Origin: Naegleria lovaniensis
Lineage: Eukaryota; Heterolobosea; Eutetramitea; Acrasida; Naegleriidae
Assembly (NCBI RefSeq): GCF_003324165.1
Contig: NW_025407870.1
Span: 186,001-250,000, forward strand
Direction: 5' to 3'
DNA length: 64,000 nucleotides
The position numbers and the translations under genes were made by a program. Positions 1 through 11,851 of this stretch are shown in pieces (positions within the stretch are counted from its first letter, which is position 1; the number at the start of each line of letters is the position of its first letter). The notes below the pieces were generated by a model. The model worked only from the letters and a program-made list of their open reading frames with translations, made no database searches and had not been told where the DNA came from.

Positions 1-245
1 TGTTGAGTGTTGTTTTTGACAACCTTGAATAGACGTGTTCATGTTTCTCGATTCTGAAACAATGTAAATCTTGTAAAGGGAAATCTGAACTTCCATCATC
101 AAGTTCAGTTTTTGATTTTTCATTTGGAGAATTTGTTGAGAAGCTGATAACGATTAAGGAGATGCACAAGTTCTTTTCGTTGATCTTATATCTTATCGTT
201 CAAGTTAACCTGTAGTAGCGGGCATCAAATCCAATTACAAAAAAA

Positions 246-923
246 ATGCTCGATGGTGTCATTTTAACGGACGACTATTTCAAAATCTTGTTCTCTCGAA
301 AATCACCAACCATCCTTTCTGCTCTGTCCACATCTTTTCAACAAAAACAACAATCGGAAGATGAAGGAAGTTTATTAGGATCTTTTTCAAAGCCAACATC
401 GTTTTCTCCAAAGAAGAGATCATCACTCAGTACAACGCTCATGATGGCTAAACGATCGGGAACGATAGCCAGTAGTAGTAGCAATTTAGAGGGATCACCT
501 TCGTTATCATCATCACTTTTAAACAATGACTATAAAAATCAAAATGTTGCTTGGGCAGATACGATTGTGGATTACGTGAGAAGAGTGAACAAGGGATCCA
601 TTCCTCAGCCCGATGGTTTCTTTAAAGTTTTTTCGTTCATGAATGAGAGAATGATTGTTTTTACGAGAATTCAGTCTGTTCTCTTTTTTGTTGTTGGTGA
701 TGAAGATCTTGGAGAATTAGCTCTACGAGAGGTTTGCAAGAATGTGATGGAAGGATGTAAAACAGTGTGCCGAAAAACACCAGAAGATCCCGATACTGTA
801 CTGAAAAATTATGGAAAAATTTGTACTTTAATTGATGACATTTTGCAGGAGGATGGACTTGGAATGGGCTGTTTTAATGGTGAAATGGCTGAAGTGAAGA
901 GAATTGAGGATTTGACAGATTAA
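246..923 (+). CDS. Zeta-COP-like longin-domain protein (COPI zeta or TSET small subunit)
   Basis: Single-exon gene of 225 residues, starting at an ATG preceded by a run of A. The N-terminus (MLDGVILTDDYFKILFSRK) looks like the first longin strand. Residues about 40-105 are a Ser-rich, probably disordered insertion. From about residue 128 the sequence (FSFMNERMIVFTRIQSVLFF, then a GELALREVC helix and an LIDDILQEDG segment) follows the order of the second half of coatomer zeta and adaptor sigma subunits, including the acidic DEI-D-G-like end. Such subunits pair with a large chain in vesicle coats. I cannot separate COPI zeta from the TSET small subunit (TSPOON) or a sigma adaptin; zeta fits the C-terminal half best. 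It is convergent with the CSN1 gene about 200 bp away. Confidence 0.6.
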   Translation: MLDGVILTDDYFKILFSRKSPTILSALSTSFQQKQQSEDEGSLLGSFSKPTSFSPKKRSSLSTTLMMAKRSGTIASSSSNLEGSPSLSSSLLNNDYKNQNVAWADTIVDYVRRVNKGSIPQPDGFFKVFSFMNERMIVFTRIQSVLFFVVGDEDLGELALREVCKNVMEGCKTVCRKTPEDPDTVLKNYGKICTLIDDILQEDGLGMGCFNGEMAEVKRIEDLTD

Positions 924-1125
924 TACATCATCATGCCATTGCTCATACAATAGTCCATGAGTTTGGTGGCTGCCCACACACACCTGTGTCAACATTCAGC
1001 ATTTTCACAAACAACGAAATTGCATTGCCAACGATCTACCGAGTCCACTCCGTGTGCAACACATACTCGACCCTACTTTTTTACAAATTAAATATTATTT
1101 ATTGAACTTGTCGGGGTAATATCAT

Positions 1126-2555
1126 TTAGAACATCATTTGTTTGGCAGCTTTTCTGTTTGGCTTGATAACAAAATCTCGTTGCTTGTTGACATTCATTCT
1201 CAAAATAGCAGCTTCGGATTCTCTAACGAATTGTTCACCCATTTCCAAAGTCTTTTGGTATGTGGCATTACGGATATCAGTAACACGGGCATACAAAATC
1301 TTCTTGTGACTGTCAATACGAGCCTTAATTTGTTTATCCATGATCAATGCTGCAATTTCCTTTTCCAAATTGTCCACCGTAGTGTTGAAAACAACAGCCA
1401 TCTTGTTCATATCGACAGAGGTAAAGGTACTGACATATTGGACCAAAGCCTTGCTTCTAATCTTTTCGTACAATGTTGAAACATGATCTCTCAAATAAAT
1501 ATCTAACAATAATCTTGGTAACAACTTGTCGAGTGATTCCAAACATGCTGTATACTTGGATTCATAGAAACAATTAATAATGTTTGAAATATCAGGTTCT
1601 AATTCAAGGAAACCTCTGTACTTGTTGTTTGACAAAACCTTTTCTTTCAATTCACGTCTGTCAAATGTTGCAAGAGCGGTCAAGCCTGCATACACAGAAA
1701 TGTCGCTACAGGTAATGACATCATTGAATGAATTTTCCAATTGAATGTCGCAGTCCAATAATTTTCTAGCAACAATCTTGTACTTCTTTCCTTCGAGATT
1801 GGCCAAAGCAGATGAAGCCAAAATCTTGGTGGTCGTAATGATATCAGTACCATCGGAGACATCAGGAGTATTCTCAGCTTTGGTGACATATTGATTAACC
1901 AAAGCGTAATTTCCCATCTCAATACTAACACGAATGACATTTAGACACATTTCATTCACATGCTTTGATGATGTACAATAGTCTCTTGTTCTGAGGTAAC
2001 TCTTCAATGATTCTTGCAAATTTCCTCTCTCCAAATGGAAATCTCCCAAATCGTTATGACCAACACGAATAGATTCCTTGATCAAGTTTGTTTTATGGGC
2101 ATTGAGTTCAACTTCAAGCTTTTCTTGTTGTTTAGTTGCTGCTCGATCAACTTGAGCGATCCATTCAGTATCCAAAGTTTGACCGACTCTGATAATCGTG
2201 TTAATAATGTGAATACGTGTGTAATGATGATGATAGGGTATCGGTCAATATATTTAAATTTAATGATGATGATGATTACATTTTGATGATAATCAGCCCC
2301 ATGAGATCATTTCAATATTATGGATGCGATAACATGAATAAATACTGATCATTACAATGACACTTACTCCTTTCCGTACTTTTCAATCACTTCCTTGTAG
2401 AGAGTGGTATTCTTTCCAGTCTTCAACAAATCAATGAGTTTCACCAAGGCTTTGCTTCGTAACTCCTTGGAATTTTCAACAATGAATTGGAGTCTCTTTA
2501 CTTTAGTGAGTCCTGAATAACCACTAATATATTGATCCAAGTCAAATGAACTCAT
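1126..2555 (-). CDS. CSN1: COP9 signalosome subunit 1 (PCI domain)
   Basis: Two exons: 2555-2368 and 2188-1126 (416 residues). The 179-bp intron starts GTAAGT and ends CAG, and the frame closes exactly (188 + 1063 nt). Exon 1 encodes a start typical of CSN1 (FDLDQYISGYSGLTKVKRLQ). Exon 2 holds the Rpn7/CSN1 helical repeats: LDTEWI at the start, then SIRVGHNDLGDFHLERGNL and RDYCTSSKHVNEMCLNVI. A C-terminal PCI domain follows, with MAVVFNTTVDNLEKEI and ARIDSHKKILYAR. In other eukaryotes CSN1 is a scaffold subunit of the complex that removes NEDD8 from cullins. Human CSN1 is longer (about 490 residues), mostly at the N-terminus. ATG 2555 is preferred because upstream in-frame codons encode no CSN1-like sequence. 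Confidence 0.93.
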
Positions 2556-2883
2556 GATGATCAAAGTATAATGAAGAATCGGTGATGATGAACTCGATGG
2601 CTTTTTTTTGATGGTGTTTCTAAAAATATGGCATTTTACAATCAAGTCAATGTAGGCCACTGAGTACAACAGTGTTCTTGGTGCTATGACAAGAGGTTGT
2701 TTAATATCCATTCTTACATAATGAAGCAGTTGAGAATGTGTGTGCTCATGATTTTTTGTCAATTCATCGTCTAAAAGCAATTTTGCAGAAGGGTTGACAA
2801 CAGGATCATTATCAGGCGACAGAATTCAACACTCTCCTTATCAGATTATGTATTGGAATGATCACACAGATAAACTTGGCTAA
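2556..2883. other. Intergenic, probable divergent promoter region
   Basis: This AT-rich stretch lies between the CSN1 start and a doubtful plus-strand ORF. The CSN1 frame stays open leftwards into it, but the translation is compositionally odd and I do not count it as coding. No other feature was seen. Confidence 0.4.
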
Positions 2884-3324
2884 ATGGCATCCTTATACCA
2901 TCATAGCTCTCCTACCAAGAATCCAACATCAAAATCACCTCTAACTTCAAGCGTTGAAAGTTCTTCGTTTAAAAAGTTTTCCAACACTAAGGTTTCGCTT
3001 AATATTTCGTATAGGGAGAAAGAGAAACATTATCAAAGATTAAACAATGATCGTCATCAACGCGATAGAAATAATAACAATCGTCCGCCTTCTTCTTCTC
3101 TAAAATAAATGCTCTGGTGCATTAAGGCGTTTGGCTTGGAAAAAAAAAATCGACATGAAAACCCTCAGAATCTCGTCCCAAACACAAATCAATATTTCCT
3201 AAAGGATGAAGAAAAAGCGGTTTACGTAGTTTTTAGTAGTTTAGTGAAGGACGTGGAACAAGAATATGAATGTTTATTCGCTTTCAAAAAAAGACCAAAA
3301 GAAAGCCTTGATATCTATCGTTGA
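2884..3324 (+). pseudogene. Hypothetical small ORF interrupted by one in-frame stop
   Basis: Two consecutive ORFs in the same frame (2884-3108, 74 codons of protein; 3109-3324, 71) are separated only by a single TAA followed at once by ATG. The first half is Ser/Asn/Arg-rich (STKVSLNISYREKEKHYQRL region). The second is more globular (YFLKDEEKAVYVVFSSLVKD). No family was recognised. It could be a decayed gene, a gene with a missed intron, or chance. No clean GT..AG pair removes the stop. Confidence 0.25.
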
Positions 3325-3640
3325 TAAAATAAAACAGTGAACTCTTCAGAAAAACATCCCTTTCCTAGATTTTGAAGCTTATAAATTCTTATAAATTTTT
3401 AAATTGTGTTGACATTAAAGGTCAAACATCTTTTTTCATACTTGGCTACTGTCAGTAATAATTTTGTTATGGCTGAACAAAGGACAACCATTGCCAACCA
3501 TGAAAAAGAAATAGTTGAACAAGGAGAACACTTCTTCTCACCTTCAATTATTCTTTTCAAAAGATTACCAATCTCAAACAACGTTACGGGTGACAATTGT
3601 GGAATGTTAGAAACAACAATTTTTTATCAACTCACAAAAT
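3325..3640. other. Intergenic, 3' side of the PI4-kinase gene
   Basis: About 315 bp beyond the stop codon of the minus-strand kinase gene. It is AT-rich. One antisense-looking ORF crosses it but shows no family signature, so I see nothing I can support. Confidence 0.4.
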
Positions 3641-6208
3641 CTACAAAATTCCATTCGTCAAGTATTGATATTGGTCATATTTCTTGGTAAACCAGTTGTC
3701 CATCGAGTCATCGACAAGTTTACGAGCCGTCTTGGCAAAGTCATCGTCTGAAAGATTTGGATAAAATCTATTTCGTAAATCTCGCATTATATTGGCATGA
3801 TTGTTATCGAAACACTTGTAATTAGCTCCAATCATCATTTCAACCAAGTTCAACAATCGATTCATATTGCGAGGCTTTCTCAAAGCTGAATATGCTACAT
3901 AAAAAACAGGTCTAAAGTGCAAGTCAAACAATTCACCCATTAAATCAACCCAATCTTGAGGAAGTTTGAATGGTGAATTTTCAAACTTAACTCCACCAGG
4001 AGAAATACCGAGAAAGAAACCAAAATCAATGTGAATCATGTGACCCTCTCTGTCGAGTAAAATGTTTCCATTATGTCTATCCTTAATTTGCAGAATGTAT
4101 GTGATTAAGGAGTAGCCTACAACACTTTCTACAAAATTTGTTTGAGCTCTGATAAAAGTATTCGAGGTTGGTGATCCGTACACTCGTATGAAATAATCTT
4201 TGAGTGTTGTGAAATTAGGGAATTTCTTTTTCAGACCGTCTATGGAAACAGTGTCACGAACGGTTTCTAACATTCCACAATTGCCACTCGTAACAATAAT
4301 CTCATAGGGTCTGATATAAATAGGAAGTTTTTCTTCTTCAAAAATTTGGGCAAATAACTTGATTAACTGCATGGCAAATATTTCTTGTCGGATGTCGTCG
4401 TTGGCTTTCACAATAACAGACTTCAAATCCCAGCCAGGAACGCTCCCGTAAGGAGAGAGAGTACGGTATTTGGCTTTGATCTTTTCAAAACTCTCTCCAA
4501 AGACCGAGTCCATTTCCTGTGCAACTTCTTCAATGTGCTTGTCTGCATCTGATTTTTCAATGAGTACAAATTCATCATTGTTAAGGTTAGGAATGTGTAG
4601 TATTGGTAGCTCAGAGGTTGACTTGCTGTGTATAGGTTTTTCTAACATGGGTGAGTTATGACTTGTTGGTTCCGCATTAGAGACTATGGAGGTTCGTTTT
4701 TCTTCATGTAACGGTGCCTTAATACTAGAGGATGAATTTTCTTTTTTCAGAGTAGATTTAGGTTCATTCGAATGCTCGGAGGAAACTCTGATTAATTGGC
4801 CAGGATCAAGCGTCTTGTTGATCATACAATCCCAGATCTTGTACTCTCCATCAGGGTTTTCTTCAAATTGAAGTATATTTTCTGGTTGGTTGCATGTATG
4901 TTCACTTTGAACAACCTCAAATACACACAAAATAGGAACTCTTTCTTTGGTACTAAAAACACGGCATGCATCTGTACACACTCTCAATATTCTACAATGT
5001 TTTGTCTTGGAGTCACATAGAGGATAATAGACACCGTATGGAATGGTTTGATTGATCCGCTCGAGTTCTGCCTTCATACGATGTTTTCTAATGTCACCAG
5101 GAGGGTAGGCTTTCAATCGATATGATAAATCTGTGAGTGTATGCACAAAATAGTGCTCATCATTAAAATAATTCGATCGTCTTTGTTTCGAAAAAACGTT
5201 CTGTAAAACAAACGAGGTCATTTTTGATTTTTCCTCATCTGTTGGTTCTTCGCTTGTCACTTCTGCATCGACTTGAAGTATGGACGTGTTCAAGAAGTTG
5301 TCATTCATATAATTAATAGGTACTACTTGATTAATTGTCACTTTCTCCACTAGATTTCTGAATATCATTCCTCGTTGAGCTCTCTTTTTCAATTTGATAT
5401 TGTTTGGTGATTGTGCCAATTGATTTTCGAGAGTGTACAGCTCTGCATCAAGAAGCCAGCTTAGTTTAATACCAAAATGCATGGAATGAGCACAGATTTC
5501 GAGAATATAACGTTCCAAATGAGAGTCACCATCTCCAGCTTTCATCATGTATGTATTTCTAAAATATTATCCGAATATTAAAACAAATTAATTTTTCATC
5601 ATTACACGTTCGAATTGTTAAGTTTCATTGTCAGTTATGAAAATAATTTGGATCACAATCACCAAAGAATTATTTGTAGTTGTGATAAGAATTGGGTATC
5701 GGATGAATGAAATATACAAAATAATGAATCATGTATATTATGATTATATAATAATGAATGTAACCTATATATGGATTGAAAATATGCAATGTACGTACAA
5801 CAGTTGAAGCATATAAAATTCCAATTCATATTTATCCAACTCATAGAGAATATTGCACAAAAATTGAAATTTTCCATTGTGTTCCACAGCCTTGGTTTTA
5901 TCGGACGACTCTTCCTCTAACTTGGCAAGACAATGCAACACAACGTCAATTTGCTTTCTATTGTTCTCATCACTGAAATACTCAACAAGATTTGTTACGG
6001 GTTTATATTCAAATTCTTCTTGGTCCGATACTGTGCTCGATGCTGAAACGTTACTCTTGGCGTCCTCTTCGTTGAGAAGATGTTGTGGGAGAACCTCGTG
6101 TACGGCTCCATTCCCTTCCAGCACAATGACCTCCTGCTTGGATGGTAACTCAAAAGCTTCGGGGATCATACCAGCATCATCGAGACCATAGTGATGAGTC
6201 TTTTTCAT
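3641..6208 (-). CDS. PI4KB: Type III phosphatidylinositol 4-kinase, beta/PIK1 type
   Basis: Two exons: 6208-5799 and 5558-3641 (775 residues). The 240-bp intron starts GTACGT and ends TTTTAG, and the frame closes. The N-terminal part and the start of exon 2 (SHLERYILEICAHSMHFGIK) resemble the helical lipid-kinase-unique region. The middle is a Ser-rich linker. The C-terminal kinase domain has SVIVKANDDIRQE (ATP-binding lysine), KDRHNGNILLD (catalytic loop), HMIHIDFGFFLGISPGG (DFG and activation segment) and ends YQYLTNGIL, like PI4KB. The enzyme makes PI4P, classically at the Golgi. ATG 6208 (context AACAAAAATG) is preferred over ATGs at about 6290 and 6328 in the same open frame. Confidence 0.92.
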
Positions 6209-6573
6209 TTTTGTTGGTTGTGAGTAATAAAGACTCGTCACTATGATCTCGATGATGCTGGTTTTATGAGCAAACCATTGTCTAATCGCCATTCGTGGGG
6301 TGGAATTATTAAATTTCATGTTTTGCATTGGGTGATGAGTTTATTGTTGTTGCTGTTGTGAACCAAAAGTTGTGGTTGTGTTGGATTTGACATGTTGTTG
6401 TACATGCCAATGTGAAGATGATAGAGAATTCTCTTTGAAGGACCATGAGCAAATATTGTCGTTGTGTTCGTCATTGTGTCTTGTCCAAGCCAATGCAAAG
6501 AAAAAGTTCAGACCGCCTGTTGCAGCACTATCTCAGGGAGTATAAACTACAAGCAATAAATGATTCATCTCTA
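6209..6573. other. Intergenic between two minus-strand genes
   Basis: This holds the probable promoter and 5' UTR of the PI4-kinase gene and the 3' UTR of the next gene. GTTGTTGCTGTTGTG-type trinucleotide runs occur near 6343-6360. No coding signal was accepted. Confidence 0.4.
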
Positions 6574-7986
6574 CTACAGAGCAATAATGGAGGACGAGGT
6601 TTGAAAATTGCAACCAGGAGAGAATGAAAAATCTTCAAAATCTTGCGTTGACAAACTTGAGTACAAGTTGCTCGCACTCGTGGACTTGATATGTACAAAG
6701 CTGGCACTGTTGTTTCCATTCTTGTTCGTATCTACAGAGATATCACAAGAATCAACAACACTTAACAGAGAAGGGTTCTTCTTTCTATTTACAGTTTCCA
6801 TGGTTGTACTTGTCGTGGTTGGACCATCCGTAATCCACATTAAATCCACCATGGTATCCAAATCATCTTGGTCTTTGATTCGATTTTCAGATTTGGAACT
6901 CTCTCGCTTTGACCTTGAACAATTGTTTGGTAATTTGTTGGCGAGTGAGGGTTGACTCGAAAATGCAGAATGATGATAAGACTTGCTAGAGAAATGTGTC
7001 GTGTGTCTTCTTTTAGAATGCTTATTCTGCTGCACTGAAGAGTGTGGTTGTCTTTCTTCTTCGTTCAGTTCCGTTTGCTGATGTCGATGATCCAAAACAA
7101 CATTTTCCTTATCATCCATCGTCATGGTGAAGGAACTGAACTTTTCCAAATCCTCCACGACATCATCCCAATCCAAATCCAAATCACTACTCACTTGTTC
7201 CTCATTGAACAAGATGGTCGATGAGGAATGATTCTTTGTATGAGTGTGCCCTATCATTCTCGGAGAGGTTGATAAGGCCGTTGCTGTGGTCATGTTAGTC
7301 AAGGGAGAGTGATTGCTACACGAGATACCTCCGAGTGTTGTTGTGGTCGTTGTACAACAATTATCTGGCAATGAGGTACTCGAGGTGTTCTTTGCTCGTG
7401 TTCGTGAATCTCTTGTTTTTGCAATAACGGAAGAAAACATGAAAGGCTGTTGTGAGGGTTGATGATGAGTAGGGTGAGAAGGGAAATTGGAAATTTGTTG
7501 TTGAGAAGGAGGATGATGATGATATGAAGAAGAAGCCATACTCATGAAACATTCATCATTCATGCTTGGAAGATTTGAAATTGCTACTCCGTGCGTCGGT
7601 GAAGAAACATGTTTCAGTGTTTCAAACGAAGACGACGATGGAGAAGAACAACCCGAAGAAGAGGAAGTCGTTGAATTTTCTTTTTTCTTCTTCTTCTTCT
7701 TTTTCGCTGGATTGGGCTTGACCATGTTGGCAAGTTTTGAAAAGAATTGTTTGAAAGACCTACTACTACTGTGGTTTTGATGTGAAGAGGTCGTAGTGGT
7801 TGCAGAGGTCGTAGTAGTTGTAGAATATTGGTGTGAGGAGTGGCATCGAGAAATGTGTTGTGAACTTGAGTGATTGTTGTTGTTGTTGATTGTCATTAAA
7901 ATCGAAGGAGATGAAGTGGAAGAGGTGATACATGCTGCCGAGGATGCAACACTGCTATTCATGTTGGCACCTTGCAATGATTCCAT
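6574..7986 (-). CDS. Low-complexity Ser/Thr/His-rich protein, unknown function
   Basis: Single ORF of 470 residues from an ATG preceded by A/T-rich sequence. The first half is almost entirely Ser, Thr, His, Asn and Gln runs. A strongly basic patch with eight or nine consecutive lysines at about residues 93-102 follows FKQFFSKLANMVKPNPAKK, which could be a short amphipathic or nuclear-targeting segment. The second half has a short acidic stretch (SSDLDLDWDDVVEDLEKFSS) and a C-terminal FEDFSFSPGCNFQ. I recognise no domain. The ORF is long and shows real codon bias, so I take it as a gene, but the function is unknown. Confidence 0.6.
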   Translation of the reverse strand: MESLQGANMNSSVASSAACITSSTSSPSILMTINNNNNHSSSQHISRCHSSHQYSTTTTTSATTTTSSHQNHSSSRSFKQFFSKLANMVKPNPAKKKKKKKKENSTTSSSSGCSSPSSSSFETLKHVSSPTHGVAISNLPSMNDECFMSMASSSYHHHPPSQQQISNFPSHPTHHQPSQQPFMFSSVIAKTRDSRTRAKNTSSTSLPDNCCTTTTTTLGGISCSNHSPLTNMTTATALSTSPRMIGHTHTKNHSSSTILFNEEQVSSDLDLDWDDVVEDLEKFSSFTMTMDDKENVVLDHRHQQTELNEEERQPHSSVQQNKHSKRRHTTHFSSKSYHHSAFSSQPSLANKLPNNCSRSKRESSKSENRIKDQDDLDTMVDLMWITDGPTTTSTTMETVNRKKNPSLLSVVDSCDISVDTNKNGNNSASFVHIKSTSASNLYSSLSTQDFEDFSFSPGCNFQTSSSIIAL

Positions 7987-8826
7987 TTTTTATTTGTCTC
8001 TTTGTTTTAGGATGGAATATTTTTGGATTTGTGCTTGGATGTGACAAGAGACATTTTCATAGAGATCTCCTGTCAACGTGAAAGACATTAAAATCATTGT
8101 ACAAGTGACGAAAAGCAAATTTAGAAAGTAGTGTGCTGTGTTGAAATAAGGCTAAACCTTCAACACGAAATCTATGAAATGGTTTATAAAGAAGAGGTTT
8201 GCACTGTTAAAGCAATTATGGTGTTGTGGGTACTGTTGTTGGTCTAATTGTCAATTAAAAGCATTATCCAATGAAATGCAGGACTTGCAACATTTCAATA
8301 AGATTCGAATTAGTTTGAAATGATTGGTTGGTGATGTCTTTCGATTTGTAAAGAATTGGATCAACGAAAAGTGACTCTACGCTTGAAATTTGATCAACGA
8401 GTTCATTTTACATTAAAAGAGGCAATAAATTTCGTCATTGTGTATTTCATTCAGTTTCTATCGAGTCAACGGTTTGTTTCTTCTTTCACACTTGACACTT
8501 CACTTCACAATTTTCGTATCATAAAAAGAACAATAGCAGAACGAATAAGAGCTGTTCCAATCCATTGACTAGTGTTACGGTATGAATATCGATTTACGGA
8601 TAAGATCCAAAAAGTATCTAATGGTGGACGCCTCCTATCACCCTTCATCCACAGAGGCGACGGAGAGTGACTTTAAAAAATTTTTATATTGTGCACAAAC
8701 CAAATTTTACGGGTGACACTTTCAAAGCAAACGATCGTTATATTGTTGTTCACTTCATCCAGCAGCATCTGTGCTAATTTTCTCTTGTGTTGAATTTAAT
8801 TAAAACAAGTATAATTATTGAACAAA
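7987..8826. other. Divergent intergenic region upstream of G-beta gene 1
   Basis: About 840 bp between two divergent starts, the longest non-coding promoter candidate in the left half. It is AT-rich, with an A/T block (TTTAAAAAATTTTTATATTG) near 8671-8690. One 70-codon ORF inside is not convincing. Nothing else was seen. Confidence 0.45.
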
Positions 8827-10415
8827 ATGTCATCATCAACGGGTATACAAGAAGCCATTTCCAACGCCCGAAGAGAGGCACAAGACTTACACGAACAGAT
8901 AAAGAATCAACGAAAGAAGACCAATGACGCAAATTGTAGGTACTCATATTCGTACTGGTTGTTGTTGTGATAGATGAGGAAATTATGTTTCATATATTGT
9001 TGTTTTATTTCCAACTGACACCTGTCAAACACTTGTTTGTTCGCTCATATATGATGAAATATATTTACACCTCGATGATGACACTACATTATCATCCTAT
9101 GGAATCACTTCGTGTTGTTCTTTAACTCATCACTAGTACGAGATATGGATGTTCCCGACATGCTTCCCATGAAAATTCGTGAACGTCGAGTATTGAGAGG
9201 ACACTATGCAAAGATATATAGTTTAGCTTGGGGACGAGATTCAACCTCGTTAGTGAGTGCGAGCCAAGATGGTAAACTCATTGTAAGTTTTGTTCTTATA
9301 TATATTCGTTCACCGTATTGAACCTATTGATGTTGTTGTGAATATTGATTTATTGATAACACACACATCTTGTCACAAACCATTGGTAGATTTGGGACGC
9401 TGTGAAAGCATACAAGACACATGCCATTCCTCTCAGGTCTCATTGGGTCATGTGTTGCGATTATAGTCCTTCCGGAAATGCTGTTGCTTGTGGAGGTTTG
9501 GATAATATTTGTTCCGTGTGTATGTATCGTTGTTGTTATTGTTGCATTCTCGACTTTGACCTCTCCTTTTTGAATTACTTTTTACTACTAATTATTTTAT
9601 CATTTAATCAAATCATCGCGTTTAAATATTCTTTCCAATTAATGAATGTCCACAATTCGAATTTGAAATTTTTTAATCCACAATTCACGCACGCACACAC
9701 TTGTTCATATGAAAATTCATGACCATCAGTCCTTCTCTCTACTGTACAACAAAATCCAAATGCAACTGATATGAAACCACACAGAGAATTAACAGGTCAT
9801 ACAGGTTATTTAAGTTGTTGTAAATTTTTAAATGATCGACACATTCTCACAAGTTCTGGAGATCAGAGTTGCATTTTGTGGGACATTGAAATGAATCAAC
9901 CTGTCACACGATTCGAAGAACATACTGGAGATTGCATGTCAGTTTCCATAAAACCTGACGGAGACAATAATTTGTTTTTGAGTGGTTCGTGTGACGGAAA
10001 TGCAAAATTATGGGATATTCGAATGAATAAGTGTGTAGCCACATTCACAGGTCACGAAGGTGATATTAACTCGGTTCAGTTCTTCCCTAATGGAAATGCT
10101 TTCGCAACTGGTTCTGATGATTGTAGTTGTCGATTGTTTGATATTAGGGCAGCTCGAGAAGTCATGACTTATTCTGATGATAATGTCAGAGAAGGTGTGA
10201 CTTGTATTAGTTTTACCAAATCTGGACGTGTCTTGTTTTCCGCATATGAAGACAAGAAAGTCATTGCATGGGATACCTTGAAAGGCAAGGTTCTTCAAAC
10301 ATTGGAAGGTCTTCCAAATGGACACGAAAATCGTGTGAGTTGTTTGGCAGTGTCACCTGATGGCCACGGACTTGCTACATGCTCATGGGACATGACTGTT
10401 AAAATCTTTGCTTAA
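8827..10415 (+). CDS. Heterotrimeric G-protein beta subunit, copy 1
   Basis: Four exons: 8827-8935, 9137-9282, 9390-9519, 9730-10415 (356 residues). Donors are GTAGGT, GTAAGT and GTATGT, acceptors TAG/TAG/CAG, and all phases close. The N-terminal helix (about residues 5-40; [20 protein letters not shown]) is the coiled coil that pairs with G-gamma. A seven-blade WD40 propeller follows with strong G-beta signatures: [79 protein letters not shown] and a C-terminal [10 protein letters not shown]. It should signal at the plasma membrane with G-alpha. A paralogue with the same intron positions lies 11 kb downstream. Confidence 0.95.
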
Positions 10416-10651
10416 ACTCGTCAAGTCAACAATAACAACAACAACAATAATACATAGAATGATTCTAATAATTTTTTCACAAAATTTCTTTACATGTGTA
10501 GGCTTCAACCTTTTCATAATCGATCCATTGACTTGTTGCTTCAGTTATTCCCAACATGTTCAAGCAAGCTCCCAGCAGCAGCAGGCATTTAGCTTTCTTT
10601 TGGTATTGTTTTTACTAGTTGGCGCCAACTTAATTGTTACCTTAGAAAAAA

Positions 10652-11851
10652 ATGAGTAAACCTTCAGGAGTAAGACAACAAGAAAGACGGGATCATGATA
10701 TGGAGAATTTTGGTGATGAACAAGTACAGCCTTCCTCTCCGTTGATGGAACACCAAACAAAGAAGCTGAAGAACCTTGATTCAATGGAAAGTACAGACTT
10801 TATGATGTTGCAGGAGAAAATATCCCAACATAATGAAGGTAATGGATTTGTCTTTGAAACGGAAGAACAAAAAACCATTTTTGAGAAGCTAATCACTGTT
10901 GAGGTGAGTTTTTTGTTTTTCATTTCTTAATTCAAGAACAACATTATGAATAGAGTGATCCTTTCATCATCACCAATGCACCATTGTATGAAAAAATAAC
11001 CACCGGGCTTAGAGAACAATATAAAATGATGCAACACGAAGATGGGGGCTGTTCCTGGTGGTCCTTACAGTCCGCTGTAACGGAAATTAATGAGATGCTA
11101 AGTCAAGGCGAGAAGGATGCAGATGCAATTTTGTCTGCTCTCAAAGGCTTGAAACCTGCAAGAATACCCACACCATATGATTTATTTTTGCAATCCCAGA
11201 AATCTCTACCTCCCAACGCAAGTGTATTCACAACCATGAGAATGGTCAATCATTTGTTAACCTATCAATTTAGGTTTAAAAAAAACGTTCGTTTCGGAAT
11301 GTAAGTATCATGTATACTTGTGCACTACTGTTTAATAACACCTTTTTGAAAGACAACTTGTGGAGCGTTCTCAGGTGTTATTTCCAGATGCTTTTGCTCA
11401 ATTAGATAATGCAATTGGAGACTCTACATTGGTGTTTTTCAAATGTGAAGGACTAAAAGCAGAGACTTTGAAACATAAAGACAATTTCAGAATGTATGTG
11501 GAAATGAAAGGCATGCTTAGAGAATGGATGGATGCTCTTGTCATTCACGAAAAACATACAATAGAAAACGCTCAAATGATTAAGGTTTATGGGCTGCTTG
11601 TTTCCAAATTCCAATGTAAATTTCTTGAAGGAAGTATAAAGATTCATGATGATCACAATATCTCAGGGGAAAAACCTTTCAGATATGCAATTAAGGAATC
11701 AAATTATATTGATTTGGAAACAATCGATGGTGTTGCTGAGTTTACAACTTTTATAGAGATCATTTGTGAGCATGTATTTAAATGCAAACTACAAATAGCA
11801 AATGACATTCATGGAGAGAAGGGGATATTGTCAAGTAAACCAATCCTCTAA
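10652..11851 (+). CDS. Uncharacterised three-exon protein
   Basis: Three exons: 10652-10903, 10954-11300, 11353-11851 (365 residues). Donors are GTGAGT and GTAAGT, acceptors TAG and AAG, and the frames close (252 + 347 + 499 nt). The N-terminal about 45 residues are polar and charged. The rest is globular and mixed alpha/beta, with segments such as SDPFIITNAPLYEKITTGLR, CSWWSLQSAVTEINEML and GDSTLVFFKCEGLK. No transmembrane segment, Cys cluster or catalytic motif is visible and I recognise no family. The second acceptor (GAAAG) is weak, so that boundary is the least certain. Confidence 0.7.
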
